Notes under the pieces: generated by a model
Told to the model about the DNA's origin: nothing
Database searches by the model: none
Seen by the model: the letters and a program-made list of their open reading frames with translations, nothing else
Made by a program: the position numbers and the translations under genes
Assembly (NCBI GenBank): GCA_019448385.1
Contig: JAGTXO010000023.1
Span: 124,001 to 188,000, forward strand
Direction of reading: 5' to 3'
From: Diacronema lutheri
Taxonomy: Eukaryota > Haptophyta > Pavlovophyceae > Pavlovales > Pavlovaceae
DNA length: 64,000 nt
In this document: one piece after another, positions 1 through 11,037 of the stretch
How the letters are laid out: each line of letters begins with the position of its first letter
Position numbering within the stretch: position 1 is the first letter of the stretch

Positions 1-14
1 TGCGCGGCTCTGCC

Positions 15-47
<33 letters not shown>

Positions 48-880
48 CTTCGGACTCGCTGCCCGGCTCTGCCTGTGCGGGCGCGATGCACTCGGACTCG
101 ATGCCCGGCTCTGCCTTCGTGGGCGCGGTCGCGGGCACGGGCGCGCCCTCGACCCCGTCGCGGTTGAAGACATCGAACTCGACGCACACGCCGTGGTCCT
201 TGAAGTCGGTGGCCTCGCTGTCGTTCGCGTAAGCCTCGGGCGAACTCGCAACGAGCGACGACATCTCGGCGTGGAGCCAGCACATCTCATGCTGCACCGC
301 GTGTTCAGGTTCTCGAGCGCTCCGTTGAAAGAGTCACTCTCACCGAGGCGCTCGCTGCACCACACCAGATAGCCATCGAGCTTGTGAGCGTGCTCGTGCG
401 CCCGTGCGAGGTCCTTGGAGAGCGCGTCGGCGCGCGCGCACATGCCGTCGCATGACTTGGCCGGTGTCATGCTGTGCTTCCAAGGCCTGGTGCTCGGCGT
501 TGAGCGTGTCGTGATCCTCGCGAACGAGCTGCAACCAGCTGCAGCAGCCGCGCGACGCCGCTGTCGCCGACGATGCGCTGGAGCATGTGGCCCATGAGGT
601 GTGCGCGGCACATGGCGAGCGCCACATTTTTGCGCAGCAGCGCGAGGATCCGGGCGCCGCGGACGAGCCGGCCCATGCACTTGAGCGCGTAGATTCGGCC
701 GCACATGCACGCGCCGACGACCGAGTCGGCGGGCCCGCCGTCGAGCCAAAAGTTGGCCTCGGCCGCATCGCGGCGGCGGGCGACGCGCTGAAGGATGCGC
801 ACGCGGTAGTGCCGGTCGACGAGCAGCTCGTCGCCGAAGATCTCGTCGGGCAGCAGCTCGGAGACGTTCTGGGGGTACAT
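1..880 (-). pseudogene. Coiled-coil protein fragment, frame-broken, runs off left edge
   Basis: I do not recognise this gene. The clearest start is ATG at 880 (MYPQNVSELLPDE), giving a helical segment to about 550. The reading then continues in another frame with a heptad-like stretch (DTLNAEHQALEAQHD), in a third frame with KDLARAHEHAHKLDG, and in a fourth frame (about 300 to 1) with acidic AEPG-x-ESE repeats that stay open to the edge. Each piece has coding-like composition, but at least three frame changes within 600 bp argue for decay, or for unseen introns or sequence errors. No catalytic motif is visible. Confidence 0.4.
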
Positions 881-966
881 GCTGTGCGAGCGTGCACGCG
901 ACGAGATCTCGTCGGGCGTGCCGTCCGTTCGTTCAGAGCAGAGCGCGTCGGACCGGCAGACAGACG

Positions 967-1170
967 ATGCAGCGCGCGAAGGCACCTGCGGCGCGCGGCG
1001 TGGCCTCGCGTGCCGTCACGAAGCCGCCTGCGCGCACTGCGGAGGCGGCGAGCGCGACGAGGGCGGGCGCGGACGAGGTGCTGAGCGGCGTCACGTACGC
1101 GCCCTCGCTCGCCGAGCTCGACGCCGCGGCGCTGACGATGCGCGCGGCGTACCACACCGACCGCCCCTGA
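967..1170 (+). CDS. Small ORF of unknown function
   Basis: A 67-codon ORF starts at ATG 967 and ends in TGA at 1170. Its second half (ADEVLSGVTYAPSLAELDAA) looks like ordinary protein, unlike the arginine-rich shadows around it. It lies about 90 bp upstream of the minus-strand fragment and 130 bp before the palindromic repeats. It could be the last exon of something larger or a chance ORF. Confidence 0.2.
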   Translation: MQRAKAPAARGVASRAVTKPPARTAEAASATRAGADEVLSGVTYAPSLAELDAAALTMRAAYHTDRP

Positions 1171-1297
1171 GACGATGCGCGGCGCCCGCGGAGGACTGGT
1201 CCGTTGGCGCGCAAACCGTGGGCGAAAGGGCGCGAAGCCAACGGCCGTCCGCGCACGTTCAAACGCGCGCATACGGGTGGCATCCTCCCACCTTCGG

Positions 1298-1612
1298 CGC
1301 CGCTTTCTAAAAGGGTGTAGGGTGTAGGGTGTAGGATGCAAAACAAGCCCTCCCCACATTTGGGCCCGACGTCATTCCTTCTTCGAAGCCGTGACGTTAC
1401 TCACATACAAGTACCTTTACTTAGTGTAGGATGTATCTATTCTCTAGGTATTTGCATAGTGTAGGGTGTAGGATAAGTACGGTTATGAAAGTCCCATAGG
1501 GGGGAGAAGGAATGACGCTGTGACGAAAGAAGGAATGACGTCGGGCCCAAATGTGGGGAGGGCTTGTTTTGCATCCTACACCCTACACCCTACACCCTTT
1601 TAGAAAGCGGCG
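1298..1612 (+). mobile_element. MITE copy A with about 86-bp terminal inverted repeats
   Basis: Bases 1298-1383 are repeated as the reverse complement at 1527-1612. The inverted repeats open with CGCCGCTTTCTAAAAGGG, carry three GGGTGTA heptamers, then a conserved segment ending GGGCCCGACGTCATTCCTT. The centre is A+T-richer and non-coding. The short size, long inverted termini and absence of a gene fit a non-autonomous DNA transposon. No clear target-site duplication could be assigned. Confidence 0.7.
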
Positions 1613-1849
1613 GCGCCTCGGAGCATGGCGGCTCGACAGCATGGCGCCTATACAGCATGGCGTCGTCCAGCGTGGCGTCCAGGATGGCGACTGCGCCCGG
1701 GCCGTGACGCCGCGACGTCGTTCGGCTGCGTCACGGAGGAGCGCCATCCGTGCGCCACGGAGGAGCGGCAGGACCACGACGCGGCGTGACGCTGGACGAC
1801 GCCATGCTGTATAGGCGCCATGCTGTCGAGCCGCCATGCTCTGAGGCGC
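1613..1849. repeat. Inner palindrome between the two MITE copies
   Basis: About 56 bp beginning GCGCCTCGGAGCATGGCGG at 1614 reappears as the reverse complement ending at 1848, around a core of about 120 bp. The first 18 bp of the arm occur again just right of MITE copy B (2165-2182), so the MITEs may have inserted into copies of this second element. No gene is visible. Confidence 0.6.
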
Positions 1850-2163
1850 CGCCGCTTTTCAAAAGGGTGTAGGGTGTAGGGTGTAGGATGCAAAACAAGC
1901 CCTCCCCACATCTGGGCCCGACGTCATTCCTTCTTTCGTCACAGCGTCATTCCTTCACTCCCTGTAGGACTTTCGTAACCGTACTTATCCTACACCCTAC
2001 ACTATGCAAATACTTAGAGAATAGATACATCCTACACTAAGTAAAAGTACTCGTATGTGAGTAACGTCACGGCTTCGAAGAAGGAATGACGTCGGGCCCA
2101 AATGTGGGGAGGGCTTGTTTTGCATCCTACACCCTACACCCTACACCCTTTTAGAAAGCGGCG
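1850..2163 (-). mobile_element. MITE copy B, inverted relative to copy A
   Basis: This is the reverse complement of copy A along its whole length, with a few differences (CTTTTCAAAAGGG instead of CTTTCTAAAAGGG at one end, ACATCTGGG instead of ACATTTGGG, and small internal changes). Both copies keep the GGGTGTA heptamers and the GGGCCCGACGTCATTCC segment. The divergence suggests two independent insertions or an old inverted duplication. Confidence 0.7.
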
Positions 2164-2262
2164 GCGCCTCAGAGCATGGCGCCCGCCCGCTCGAGCCGGA
2201 CCTCCGCGCAGCCGGACTCGCCCCGCCCCGGGCTGCTCTGGCTGGGCGACGTCGTGCGCGCC

Positions 2263-2660
2263 TCAGAACGCCGCGCTCGCCACGCGCACGTAGCCCTCGT
2301 CCGGGTCCGGCTCGGGCGCCGCGTCGCGCACCGAGCGCGACGCGGCCTCGACGCCCGGCGTTTCGGCACGCGAGGCGACGGATGCCTCGTCCGGCCGGCC
2401 CCACGGCAGCTGCAGCTCGAGCTGGCGCTGGATGATGCGCGGCGTCGCAACGCGCCCGTGCTGCACCTCGCGACGTCGCGCGCGCACGTAGAGCACGATC
2501 GCCACCGAGCCGCTGAGGCCCATCATCGCGCCGAGCAGCACCGAGATTGTGGTCTCATTGTCTGCTTGGGCGCGAACGGAAAACGCGCGAAGGGTGGCGA
2601 CGAAGATCGTTGGGTTGGGTTGGGCCACCGGCTCCCGAGGATTGCTTGTGGCGCTCGACT
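2263..2660 (-). CDS. Last exon of a single-pass membrane protein
   Basis: The minus frame ending at the stop at 2263 reads a polar segment, one transmembrane helix (SVLLGAMMGLSGSVAIVLYV) followed by basic RARRR, and an acidic tail ending DPDEGYVRVASAAF. This is the layout of a type I protein terminus. A plausible acceptor (GGTCAG on the minus strand) lies near 2660. No 5' exon is evident, because the plus-strand helicase region begins 80 bp further right. The helicase either sits in an intron of this gene or has truncated it. Confidence 0.4.
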
Positions 2661-2737
2661 GACCGTTGGCCCAGCTTTTTTTTTTCTCGAACCTACTGTG
2701 GAGCCGCCTGCAGCGTGATCTCCCGCGCACAACGACC

Positions 2738-5118
2738 ATGGCCGCCATCGACCTGCGCGCCTTCGACGCGGCGCTCGTCAACTGCGAGATCGTGAGCACG
2801 CGGCCGGTCAAGCCGAGCGAGCAGGCGCGCACGGTCGACAAGCTGAGCTACGGGCCGTCGCGCCGCGCGCTCGCCTTCGTCTCGCCGCCCTGCGTCGTCG
2901 ACTGGCCCGAGCTCACGGGCGACGGCAACTTTGGCACCATGTACGGGCCGACGGACGTCGACAAGGCGGCGTACACGGCCGGCGTGACCGACAAGGAGCT
3001 GCCGATTGAAGGCGCGCCGCTCGCGCAGATGGACGCCTACTTTGGCGCCCTGCGCGCCATCGACGATCAGCGCGTCGAGACGGTGCACGCGCGCCAGAAG
3101 GAGCTGCTCAACACGCGCGGCCTCTCGAAGGAGGAGGTGCGCGGCAAGCTCTCGCCCGCCGTCAAGCCCAAGTACGAGGACGACACGCTCGCGCACACGC
3201 GGCTGAACATGTCGACGCGCACGTTCACGTGGGCGGGCTCCGAGCGCGTCGTGCCGCTCGTCGACGCGCGGCGCGAACCGGTCGACGAGTTCCGGCACGA
3301 GGACGTCTGCGCCATCGCCACGCAGCTCGACCGCGTCTACACGGGGCTCACGGGCTCGATGTTTGGCACCAAGTGGAACGTGTGCGGGGTCATGCTCCTG
3401 AAGCGCGCCGAGCAGCGGCCGCAGCCCGGCTCGGACGCCTTCGCCTCGTACGGCGTGCCCGCCTGGGCCGACACGTTCGACTCCACGGGGCTGTACGTGC
3501 CCGACGAGCGCGAGCGCGCGGCGGCGCTCGCGGCGGTGGCCGGTCTGCGCACGGCGCGCGCGCCGGCTGGGCCGGGCGGGCGCGAGCTCGCGCGCGCGCA
3601 GGGCTACCATCGCGCCGAGCGGGCTGCGAGCGCGGCGGCGGCGCGCGCGGCGATGGCCGAGGGCGGCCAGCAGTGCGCGCTCCACGGCGCGGTCGTCAAA
3701 TCGGCGCTGCGCGGCGTGGGCAACCGGCTGCATCTTTGCGACGCGCCGGGCGGAACGGGCAAGACGTTCGTCGAGCGCGCCATTATCGCCGCCGTGCGCG
3801 CGGATGGGCACGCGGTCGTCGTGGGCGCGTCCTCGGGCGTCGCCGCCACGCTGCTGCCCGACGGCCGCACCTTCCACTTGACCTTCAAGGTGCCCGGCGG
3901 TGCCGACTCCGACGGGCAAGCCGTTCAATGGCGTGCCGCGCTCCGAGCGCGGGCGCTCCCTGGCCGCCGCGGCGGCTGGTCGTGTGGGACGAGGCGCCGA
4001 TGCAGACGCGGTGCCACCTCGACTCGCCTGATCGGTGTTTGCGCGACGTGACGGGCGTCGACGAGCGCTTCGGCGGCGAGACGCTGCTGCTCGCCGGCGA
4101 CTTTCGCCAGTGCTTGCCGGTGGTGCGGCGCGGCTCGCGCGCGCAGATCGTGCGCTCCTGCCTCAAGTACTCGGCGCCGTGGCAGCACGATCGGCAGCAC
4201 GCCTTGGTCGAGAACGTTCGCGCCTCGAGCGCGGCGCGCGACACGGGCGACGCGCTCGGCGCGGGCGAGTGGGCGGAGCTGCTGCGCAGCCCCGGCGACG
4301 GCGCCGTTCCCGCGGCGGTGCCGGCGGCCGGGGCCATGCCCGGCGCATTCCCGCTCGATCCCGTGCAGCTGCCCGAGGCCGTCGGCGGCGTCCCCATCCG
4401 CGTGGGCTCGGCCTACCCGACGGAGCTCGTGACGACTTTGTCCACGGCGCGACGTGTTGGACCGACGACGGCTCGCTGTGCGACCGCGCGGTGCTCTGCG
4501 CCAAGCAGACGGACGTGGCGCGGATCAACTGGCTGGCGATCGGCCGCTTCCCGGGCGCGGCGGCGAGGTGCGCGTCGGCGGACGAGCTGGCGCGACGACG
4601 GGGCGGGCAAGCAGATTGCGCTGGCGTCGGTCGAATTCCTCGACTCGCTCGAGCACGCGCAGATGCCGCACCGCGTCCTCGACCTGAAGCCCGGGATGGT
4701 GGTGATGCTGCCGCGCAACCTCTCGCCCGGCGAGGGGCTGTGCGGCGGCACGCGGCTGATCGTGCGCGGCATGCGCGCCGGCGGCCGGCTGCTCGAGTGC
4801 GCACGCCCCGGCGCGGCCGCCGGGCGCGACAGCACCGTGCTCGTCGCGCGTGTCGACCACCACTCGCCCGACGACGGCACGTTCGCGCTTGTGCGGATGC
4901 GCCGCCAGTTCCCCGGTGCGGCCGGCGTAACGAGGCGCAGGGGCAAGCGCTCGGGTGCGCGGGCGTGTGGCTCGCCGAGCCGTGCTTCACGCACGGCCAG
5001 CTCCACGTGGCCGCTTCGCGCGTCGGGCACACGTCGCGCGTCCGCTTTGCGCTCGGCCCGGACCTCGTGACGCGCAGCGTCGTCTTCAAAGAGGTGCTCC
5101 GCGCGGTCAGCGGTGGCG
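2738..5118 (+). pseudogene. PIF1-family helicase with N-terminal ssDNA-binding-like module, frame-broken
   Basis: From ATG 2738 about 270 residues resemble the ssDNA-binding-like (DUF5871-type) proteins of large algal viruses; this is a tentative call from the spacing of SPPCVVDWPEL, LSKEEVRGKLSP and YEDDTLAHTRL. A PIF1 helicase follows: Walker A GGTGKT near 3750, SSGVAATLL, then in another frame VVWDEAPM (about 3980) and GDFRQCLPVV (about 4100), then VARINWLAIGRFPG (about 4520), LKPGMVVMLPRNL (about 4690), and finally FTHGQLHVAASRV (about 4990). All helicase motifs are present in order but in alternating frames, with changes near 3970, 4440, 4590 and 4925 and residues lost before AQGQ. I read it as a decayed gene. 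PIF1 helicases unwind DNA 5' to 3' and occur in Helitrons, Polinton-like elements and large viruses. No HUH replication initiator was found nearby. Confidence 0.75.
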
Positions 5119-6640
5119 AGGCGGCGGCGGCGGCGCTCGCCGCGGCCGCCGTCGCCGCCGCGCGCGAATGCGCGGCGGCGGCGCGCGGTGGCGGCGGGCG
5201 CGGACGGCGCGCGCGGCGCCGGCGGCGGGCGGCGCGCTGGCGGCGGGCGCGCCGCCGGCGCGCGGTGCTGGCCAGCACCCGCCGGCGCGACGCCCGCCGC
5301 GCCGCTCGCGCCGACGCGCAGCCGTCGGGTGCTCGCCAGCACCGCGCGCCGCGCGACCGGCCCGCGTACCTGCGCGCCCTTCGCGGGCGCGCAGGGCGGC
5401 GCCAATGCGGCCGGCGCGCAGGGGCCTCACGCTGGCGCGCTGCCCGCCGCCGCGTGGGTCGCCGCTGCGCGCGTGCCGTCGGCGCTGCCGCCGCCCGGCG
5501 TCGCGCTCGCGCCGCAGCCGCAGCCGCCGCCGCCGCCGTCGCCGCCGCCTGCCGCCTGCCGGCAAGCTGGGCAAGTGCGCAGCGGCGGCGACGGCGGTGC
5601 GCGACCCGGCGAGCAGGCGGCGCGCCGCCGAGCCGGGGGCGGGCTCCGTGGGCGACGAGGCTCGCCCGCCACTCGCACTACTCGCGCGCCAAGTGCGCAC
5701 AACGCGCCCCCCCCCCCCCCCCCCACCCCACCCCCCGATGAATTTAATGCTCATACCATGGCGTCGCGCCACGGCAGTACGCCCGTGGCCCCGGCGGCCA
5801 GCCTCGCGCCGCTACGCCGTGTCGTCGCGGCCGGCGCACACAGCGAACTGTGTTTCCGCGGCACATGCCCGGCTGCTCGCGCGCTGCAAGCTTGCCGAAC
5901 TGCTCGCGCTGGAATGGCGCGTTGCGGGCGTGCCCGCGCACCGCGCGTGTGCCATGCGCGTTCCGGGAGCGCCGCGCCGCGCGCCAAAGCGGCGCGCGGC
6001 GGACGTGCGGCCTCGGGCCGAAGAGGGGCCGGCGCGACCGGCCGCGAGGCGGGCGCAGACGCTCGGCGTGCCGGTCGATGCGTCGTCCAAATCCGCGTCG
6101 GGCGGATGCGCGCCTGGGCCGGCGCTGCGTGCAGTCGGCGGGGCCCGGCCACGCGCTCGGGCGTAACGTTCGCGCCTGTTCGGCCGAGGCGCACTCGCCG
6201 TCCCCTCGCGCCGGCAACGTGCGTGCGGGCCAGCACGCAGGCAGCGTACGATGCCACGGCAGCGGCGAGCGCGTCCCCGCCGGTGTGCCGCTCGGCGCCC
6301 CGTCACGCGCAACGTGCGCGCCGCCCGCTGCATGCGCACGCATACGCGCGCTGGCAGCGTGCGCAAAATTGCCCGGGCAAGATCGTCCCGCGCTCGCGCC
6401 GCCGACGCATCATTCCATGTGTCCGTTTCGGCATCTGCCACCATCCACCAGCCCTCGAAAGCCGGCTTGCGCGTGGGCGCCCGTCCGGTGCGAGAAGCGG
6501 CTCGCGTCCTCGCGCGGGGCGCCTCCGCGCCAGGCGCCCGGCGCGCGCTCGTCTTGCCGCGCCACCACGCTGATCTGCGCCCAACCCTCGCTCGCCAATT
6601 CCCCCGTCGTCCCTGCTGCGCAGCCCGCAACAGCGCGCGC
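5119..6640. other. No gene seen; low-complexity GC-rich spacer
   Basis: All six frames give only arginine-, alanine- and proline-rich shadows. The left part continues the helicase frame into (GCC)n-like sequence. A C-run at about 5707-5725 followed by an A+T-richer patch (to 5760) resembles the poly-C tract seen upstream of acceptors here, so a hidden plus-strand exon cannot be excluded. Confidence 0.5.
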
Positions 6641-8064
6641 ATGGCGCGTGCACGGCGCGGCGCCTTGAGCAAGTTTTACGTCGTCGGTCGGCAGCCTGTG
6701 GAAGACGCGTTTGACGGCCCGATGTGGCCGGTGAGAGTGCCCGGCGTGCCGCGTGGTGAGCGCCTGCACGGCTTGCCGGGCTCGGCGCGCGCCCAGCCAG
6801 CCTCCCTCCATCCCGCCGCAAACCGTGCGTGCGCACCCCGCACACCCGGCGCTGCGCGGCGCGGCGCAGGCGCGAAAAACGAGGGCAGCGCGTGCTACAC
6901 GACCGTCCTTATGCAATCGCTCTTCGCCCTGAACATGCTCCGTGCGATGCTTCGCTCCGCTTCGCGCCGTGCCAACAGCGTCGAGAGGGCGCGTTTTCGG
7001 GACTTTGGCACGCTGATCGAGGACACCAGGGCGCCGACACGGCTGTGTCTTGTGTCCGTCATCGACGTCATCTCGGGCCGTGGCGCGCGAAGGACGCCGC
7101 AGGATGCCGCTGAGTTCTTCCGGTTGCTGCTCGGCCGAGTGCCCGGGCTCGCTGCGGCCTTTGAAGCCGACACACGCGTCGGGCCAGTGCTCGAGCAGAT
7201 CGCCGTGCCTTCAGAGGCCGGCGAGGGCATCGCCGTACTCGTCAGCGTCGGCGGCGATGCGGCGCGCGCGCTTGCACACGCTCTGGGGGGCGCCGCTGGG
7301 CCGCCGCGGGATCGCCACACGAACGCGGGCCACTCGGGCGTGCTCACGCCAGCCAGCATTGCTGTCGAGGCGCCGCGCACGACGCGCGGCAATGGCTCGC
7401 AGTGCAAGAACAACCGCGCGCTCGTGTGCGCGCCGCGGCTGCTGCTCGGCGGGCGCGACCACCTCCCCGTCGCCGGCGTGGTGCACGTGGGCGAGGGGCC
7501 GATGAGCGGGCACCTTGTCGCCATCGTGCTCCGCAACGAGGCTTGGTTTCCGTGCGACGACTACAACGTGCGGCGGCGCGCACGGTCGCTCGGTGCCGCG
7601 ACCGGCGGTCGAGCGCAGCCGCGACCGCCCCGTCCTCCCGCGCGGCACGCGCGCGTGGCCTGAAAGCTCGCGCGCGCGCCTGCCGCACGCACGCGCGTTG
7701 CCCGCGCAGATCTACAACGTGCCTGAGTCCGACGCGCTGGCGTGGGCAAGTGGTGCGAGCATGCTCGTTCACAGCCGGCTGGACGTGGAGCCGTTGGACC
7801 CGGCGCTGGGCTCAGCGTCACCGCCGTCGGCCGCATCGCCTGCGTGGCCGAGCTCGGAGCCCGACGCGCCGACCTTGCCGGCAGCCTGGCCGCGGGTGCG
7901 GCAGATGGCAGCGGTGCCAACAGATGCGACGATCGGCATCGCGGAGACGGCTGCAGACATCTCTACGGCGGCGATCGGCCCAGCTGCGTGCGAGGCCCGC
8001 CAAGTTGTCTCCGTGACGCGCGCATTGCCAACAGCGGTGAGTGCGTCCTCGTCTCCGGCGGCCG

Positions 8065-8095
<31 letters not shown>

Positions 8096-8312
8096 ACACA
8101 CACACACAACTCTCCCTACCTTCTTCCTCCTTTCGCACCTCGCACGCGCACGCCGTCCGCTGTCCGCTGTCCGCGGCCCAAATTGCCTTGCGGAAGCCGA
8201 GCAGGCAGAGCCCTGCTTGGATGGCTCCAGCGCGCATCTTGTGGATGGCGACGCTGTGGGCGAGCACGGACGCTCAAATGTGACCAGTGGCGCGCACGTG
8301 CACGTGCGCTAA
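6641..8312 (+). CDS. USP-family (C19) deubiquitinase-like cysteine protease
   Basis: The Cys box reads NEGSACYTTVLMQSLF (about 6880), matching the family pattern around the nucleophile. QDAAEFFRLLL follows (about 7100). The His box GHLVAIVLRNEAWFPCDDYN (about 7510-7567) supplies the catalytic His and Asp. An intron with GT at 7568 and AG at 7708-7709 joins in phase to IYNVPESDALAW...GASMLVHSRL, which matches the usual C-terminal strand of the fold. A perfect GTGAGT donor at 8037 with a poly-C tract at 8070-8096 marks a second intron; the last exon is uncertain and the given end is the first in-frame stop. The start is ATG 6641, but the first 70 residues are weak and an acceptor at 6868-6869 is possible. 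The enzyme should hydrolyse ubiquitin or a ubiquitin-like tag. The catalytic domain is small (about 300 residues). It lies between mobile-element genes and may be cargo. Confidence 0.65.
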
Positions 8313-9090
8313 CTGGACGTCGAGCGTGTGCGCCTTGTCCGCACGTGTGCACTCACGTGCGTCTGCGGCGATCTGCCCGGCGTAGTAGTCCGCGCGCGCG
8401 GGAGCCGCGTCGGCAGTAGGAGCAGGATAACGTACTTGCGCCTGACGAGGACGGCGAGAAGTGCGGCTTTTCGCTCGGGGTCTACCATGCCGCCGAGGTT
8501 GGCGCTGGCGCGCGTGAGGCAGTCGGAGCGCGCTGGGCCCGGGTTGAAGGCCTCACCCCGGGGGACGGGAGGATTCAAGGCGCCGAGCCGCTGCGGGTGC
8601 GGCGGGAGGCCCCGGGCGGGTGTGCTAATGCGGCTCGATGGCCGCCTGCCGGGGGGGGGGGGGGGGGGGAGGGGGGGGGGGGGGGGGGCGTTGGGCCGCC
8701 CGCGGAAACGGAGGTGAGCGTGTGGGAGCGGCGCGCGTCGGCGCGCGCGGCTGGCGTGCAGCACGGATAAGTCTTGTGTGGACTTCGCGGGGCGGATCCC
8801 GGTGCAGGGATTGCCGACGTAGGCCGCGAGCGCGAGCAGGGCGGGGATGAAGACGGATGATGGGGTTGGGGCCAAGGCCGCCGCACCCGCAGCTATCACG
8901 GTGGCAGCGACCGCCACGGTCAGTGCGAGGCTCGCGTGGCCGCTGCGCGGGCAGCTCGCCCGCCAGGTCCAGGAGGGCCGGCCTGCGGCCTCAGTGCCCA
9001 GCGTTGGGCATGTCAGCGTCTGCGTCTGCGGGCCCGCCACTGCGATGGCGCATTGAGCCTGGCGCACCAAAACGCAATCGGTCCGCCGAT

Positions 9091-9128
<38 letters not shown>

Positions 9129-10960
9129 CGAGGCGTGCGCGGGGGCTTGGGGTGGGCTCCGGGTGCCGGCGCTGTGCCAGCGGCGGGCTTGGTTGACGCC
9201 GTCTCGCCGGGGCCCTTGCGCCTTGCGGCGCGAGCGTCGCGGAGGGGCGTCGGCTGCGCTGGCTCCGCGTCGGCGGTGGCGTGGGGCAGGCTCTTGTGGA
9301 GGGCGGAGCGCTCGCGCACGAGTCGGTTGCCAAGGCGGGCTGTCTGCGTGCCGTTGGGCTGCGCTTGGGCAGGTAGGACCTGCGGCCTCGGGGGCGGGCG
9401 GGTTTTCGTGTTGGGCCAGGCGGCAACGCGCACCGGCCGTGTTCGCGGCCGGCAGGCGGACGTCCGCAGCGGGGCGGAGAATGCGGGTGAAGCGCTTGCA
9501 CGGGCGCGGTTCGCACCTGGCGGCCAGGCGATCACGAACCGTTGGGTCGCCCGGCTGTTTGGTGGAGCCGAGGGCAGCAAGGATAGCGAGCTTGGCCGCC
9601 TCATCGGTGACGAGCGGCACTGTTGCCCAGCTCTGTACCTCGAAGCCCTGGATGTGCAGGCGTCGGGGAAGTTCCCGGCAGCGTCGCCTGCGTCCGTCGA
9701 GAGGCGGACCGAAGTCGCGCCCGTGCCCCCGTTGGCGACACCGAGCTCTCGCTCGTTCACACCGGCCCGCCGACGCGGGCGCGTGGTGCGCGCGCGTTGG
9801 GTGCGTGTCTGCCTCGAGCAGCGTGCCCAGTCGCAGTGTGGGCGCGTGTCCGTCTGCCTCAAAACGCCACGTGGAGGGGAAGGCGCGGGGCGGGCTCGCC
9901 GAGGAGGTGCCGCCGCTCGCTGCCACCCGGCGCGGGCTCGGGGCAGCCGTCTTCGGGTGCCGCGCTCTTCGCGCCATGCACGAACGTTCCGCCGCGCTCG
10001 CAGCGCGCGAGCGCACACACAGAGCGCGCGGCGACCCCGGCGGGGGCAGTGCGTCCCGGTGGCACTCGCGGGCGCGCGCCTGGCCTGGGCGCAGCTGGGC
10101 GCGTTGCCGCCCGCGCAGCGAGCCGCCCGCGCGCCTCGCCGCGCGCGCGCTTCGTCGCACGCGTGCGCCCTGCATGCACGCGCACAGCGCGCGGCGGCTC
10201 GGCGCAGTGCAAGGCAGAGCGTGCTGCAACGGTTGCGAGGGCGCGCACGCGCGGCGCGGCGCGCCCCTGTGTGGTCGCCTGCGCGCGGCGCGTGGTCCGG
10301 ACGCAGCTCGGTGGCGTGATGCCGTTCGTGCAACACAGTGCGCGTGAGAGCCGCACGTGCACACCTGCAGTGCAACGCGGCATTGCGCGCGTTGCGTGGG
10401 CGGAGCGCGGCTGGATGTGCTTGAGGTCGCGCAGCATGCCGCGCGCCGCGCGCTGTGCGGCGCAGCGAGTCGGCCATGCCCCTGGTCCTCGTCTCCGGGG
10501 GGGGGGGGGGGGGGGGGGTGGTGGTGGCAACCAGGATCCGCCAGCGCGTGGTGGGCGCCGTCCAACTCCCAGCCAGGATGCGCCCCGTTCTTCCCCGACA
10601 CTCTCCGTCCAAACCCGCCGCCCAGCCTGCCGCCGCACCCGCCGCCAACGCCGCCACGCACCCATCCGCCGAGCTCACCTCGCGCGCGCTCGCGCTCACG
10701 CTGCGCGACGAGGCTGCGCAGGCCGGCGCGCGGCCGTGCAGAGCAGCGCAGGCCGGCGCGCGGCCGCGCGCGCGCGCTCACGTTGCGGCCGCGCAGCGAG
10801 CTTTCGCCGCGTCGCAGCCCCTCCGAGCAGCCACGATGCACGCCCCCGGAGGACGTTGGCCGCGCTCGGAGGCCGCGCTCGGGCGCGCAAAGAGAGGCGG
10901 CGCGGGCAAACGAGTAGGCTCGGCGCGCTGGCGGGTCCTGGTTGTGGGAGAGCGGGGCAT
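8309..10960 (-). CDS. Unrecognised minus-strand gene with several poly-C introns (limits uncertain)
   Basis: Three G-runs (about 8650-8690, 9091-9128, 10498-10518) are poly-C on the minus strand, the local mark of introns. Between them the minus frames give protein-like pieces: GFEVQSWATVPLVTDEAAKL near 9600, two likely membrane helices (LTVAVAATVIAAGAAALAP and SVFIPALLALAAYVG) near 8850-8920, and a C-terminal piece DPERKAALLAVLVRRKYVI near 8480. I could not assemble a reliable exon chain, and the middle (9,950-10,450) is arginine-rich low complexity in every frame. No domain is recognised. Confidence 0.3.
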
Positions 10961-11037
10961 TCTCCAGGGCATCATGTAAATTCTCCCAAGTATCATCCGG
11001 GCCGCCATCCGGACACTGACGTGCCCACAGTCTGCAG

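Noticed and set aside
1551-1814. ORFs beginning MWGGLVLHPTPYTLHP, repeated near 340, 1,650 and 2,100
   Set aside because: These are translations of the MITE inverted repeats.
2738-5118. Autonomous Helitron
   Set aside because: A PIF1-like helicase is present, but I found no HUH replication-initiator motif, and the helicase is frame-broken.
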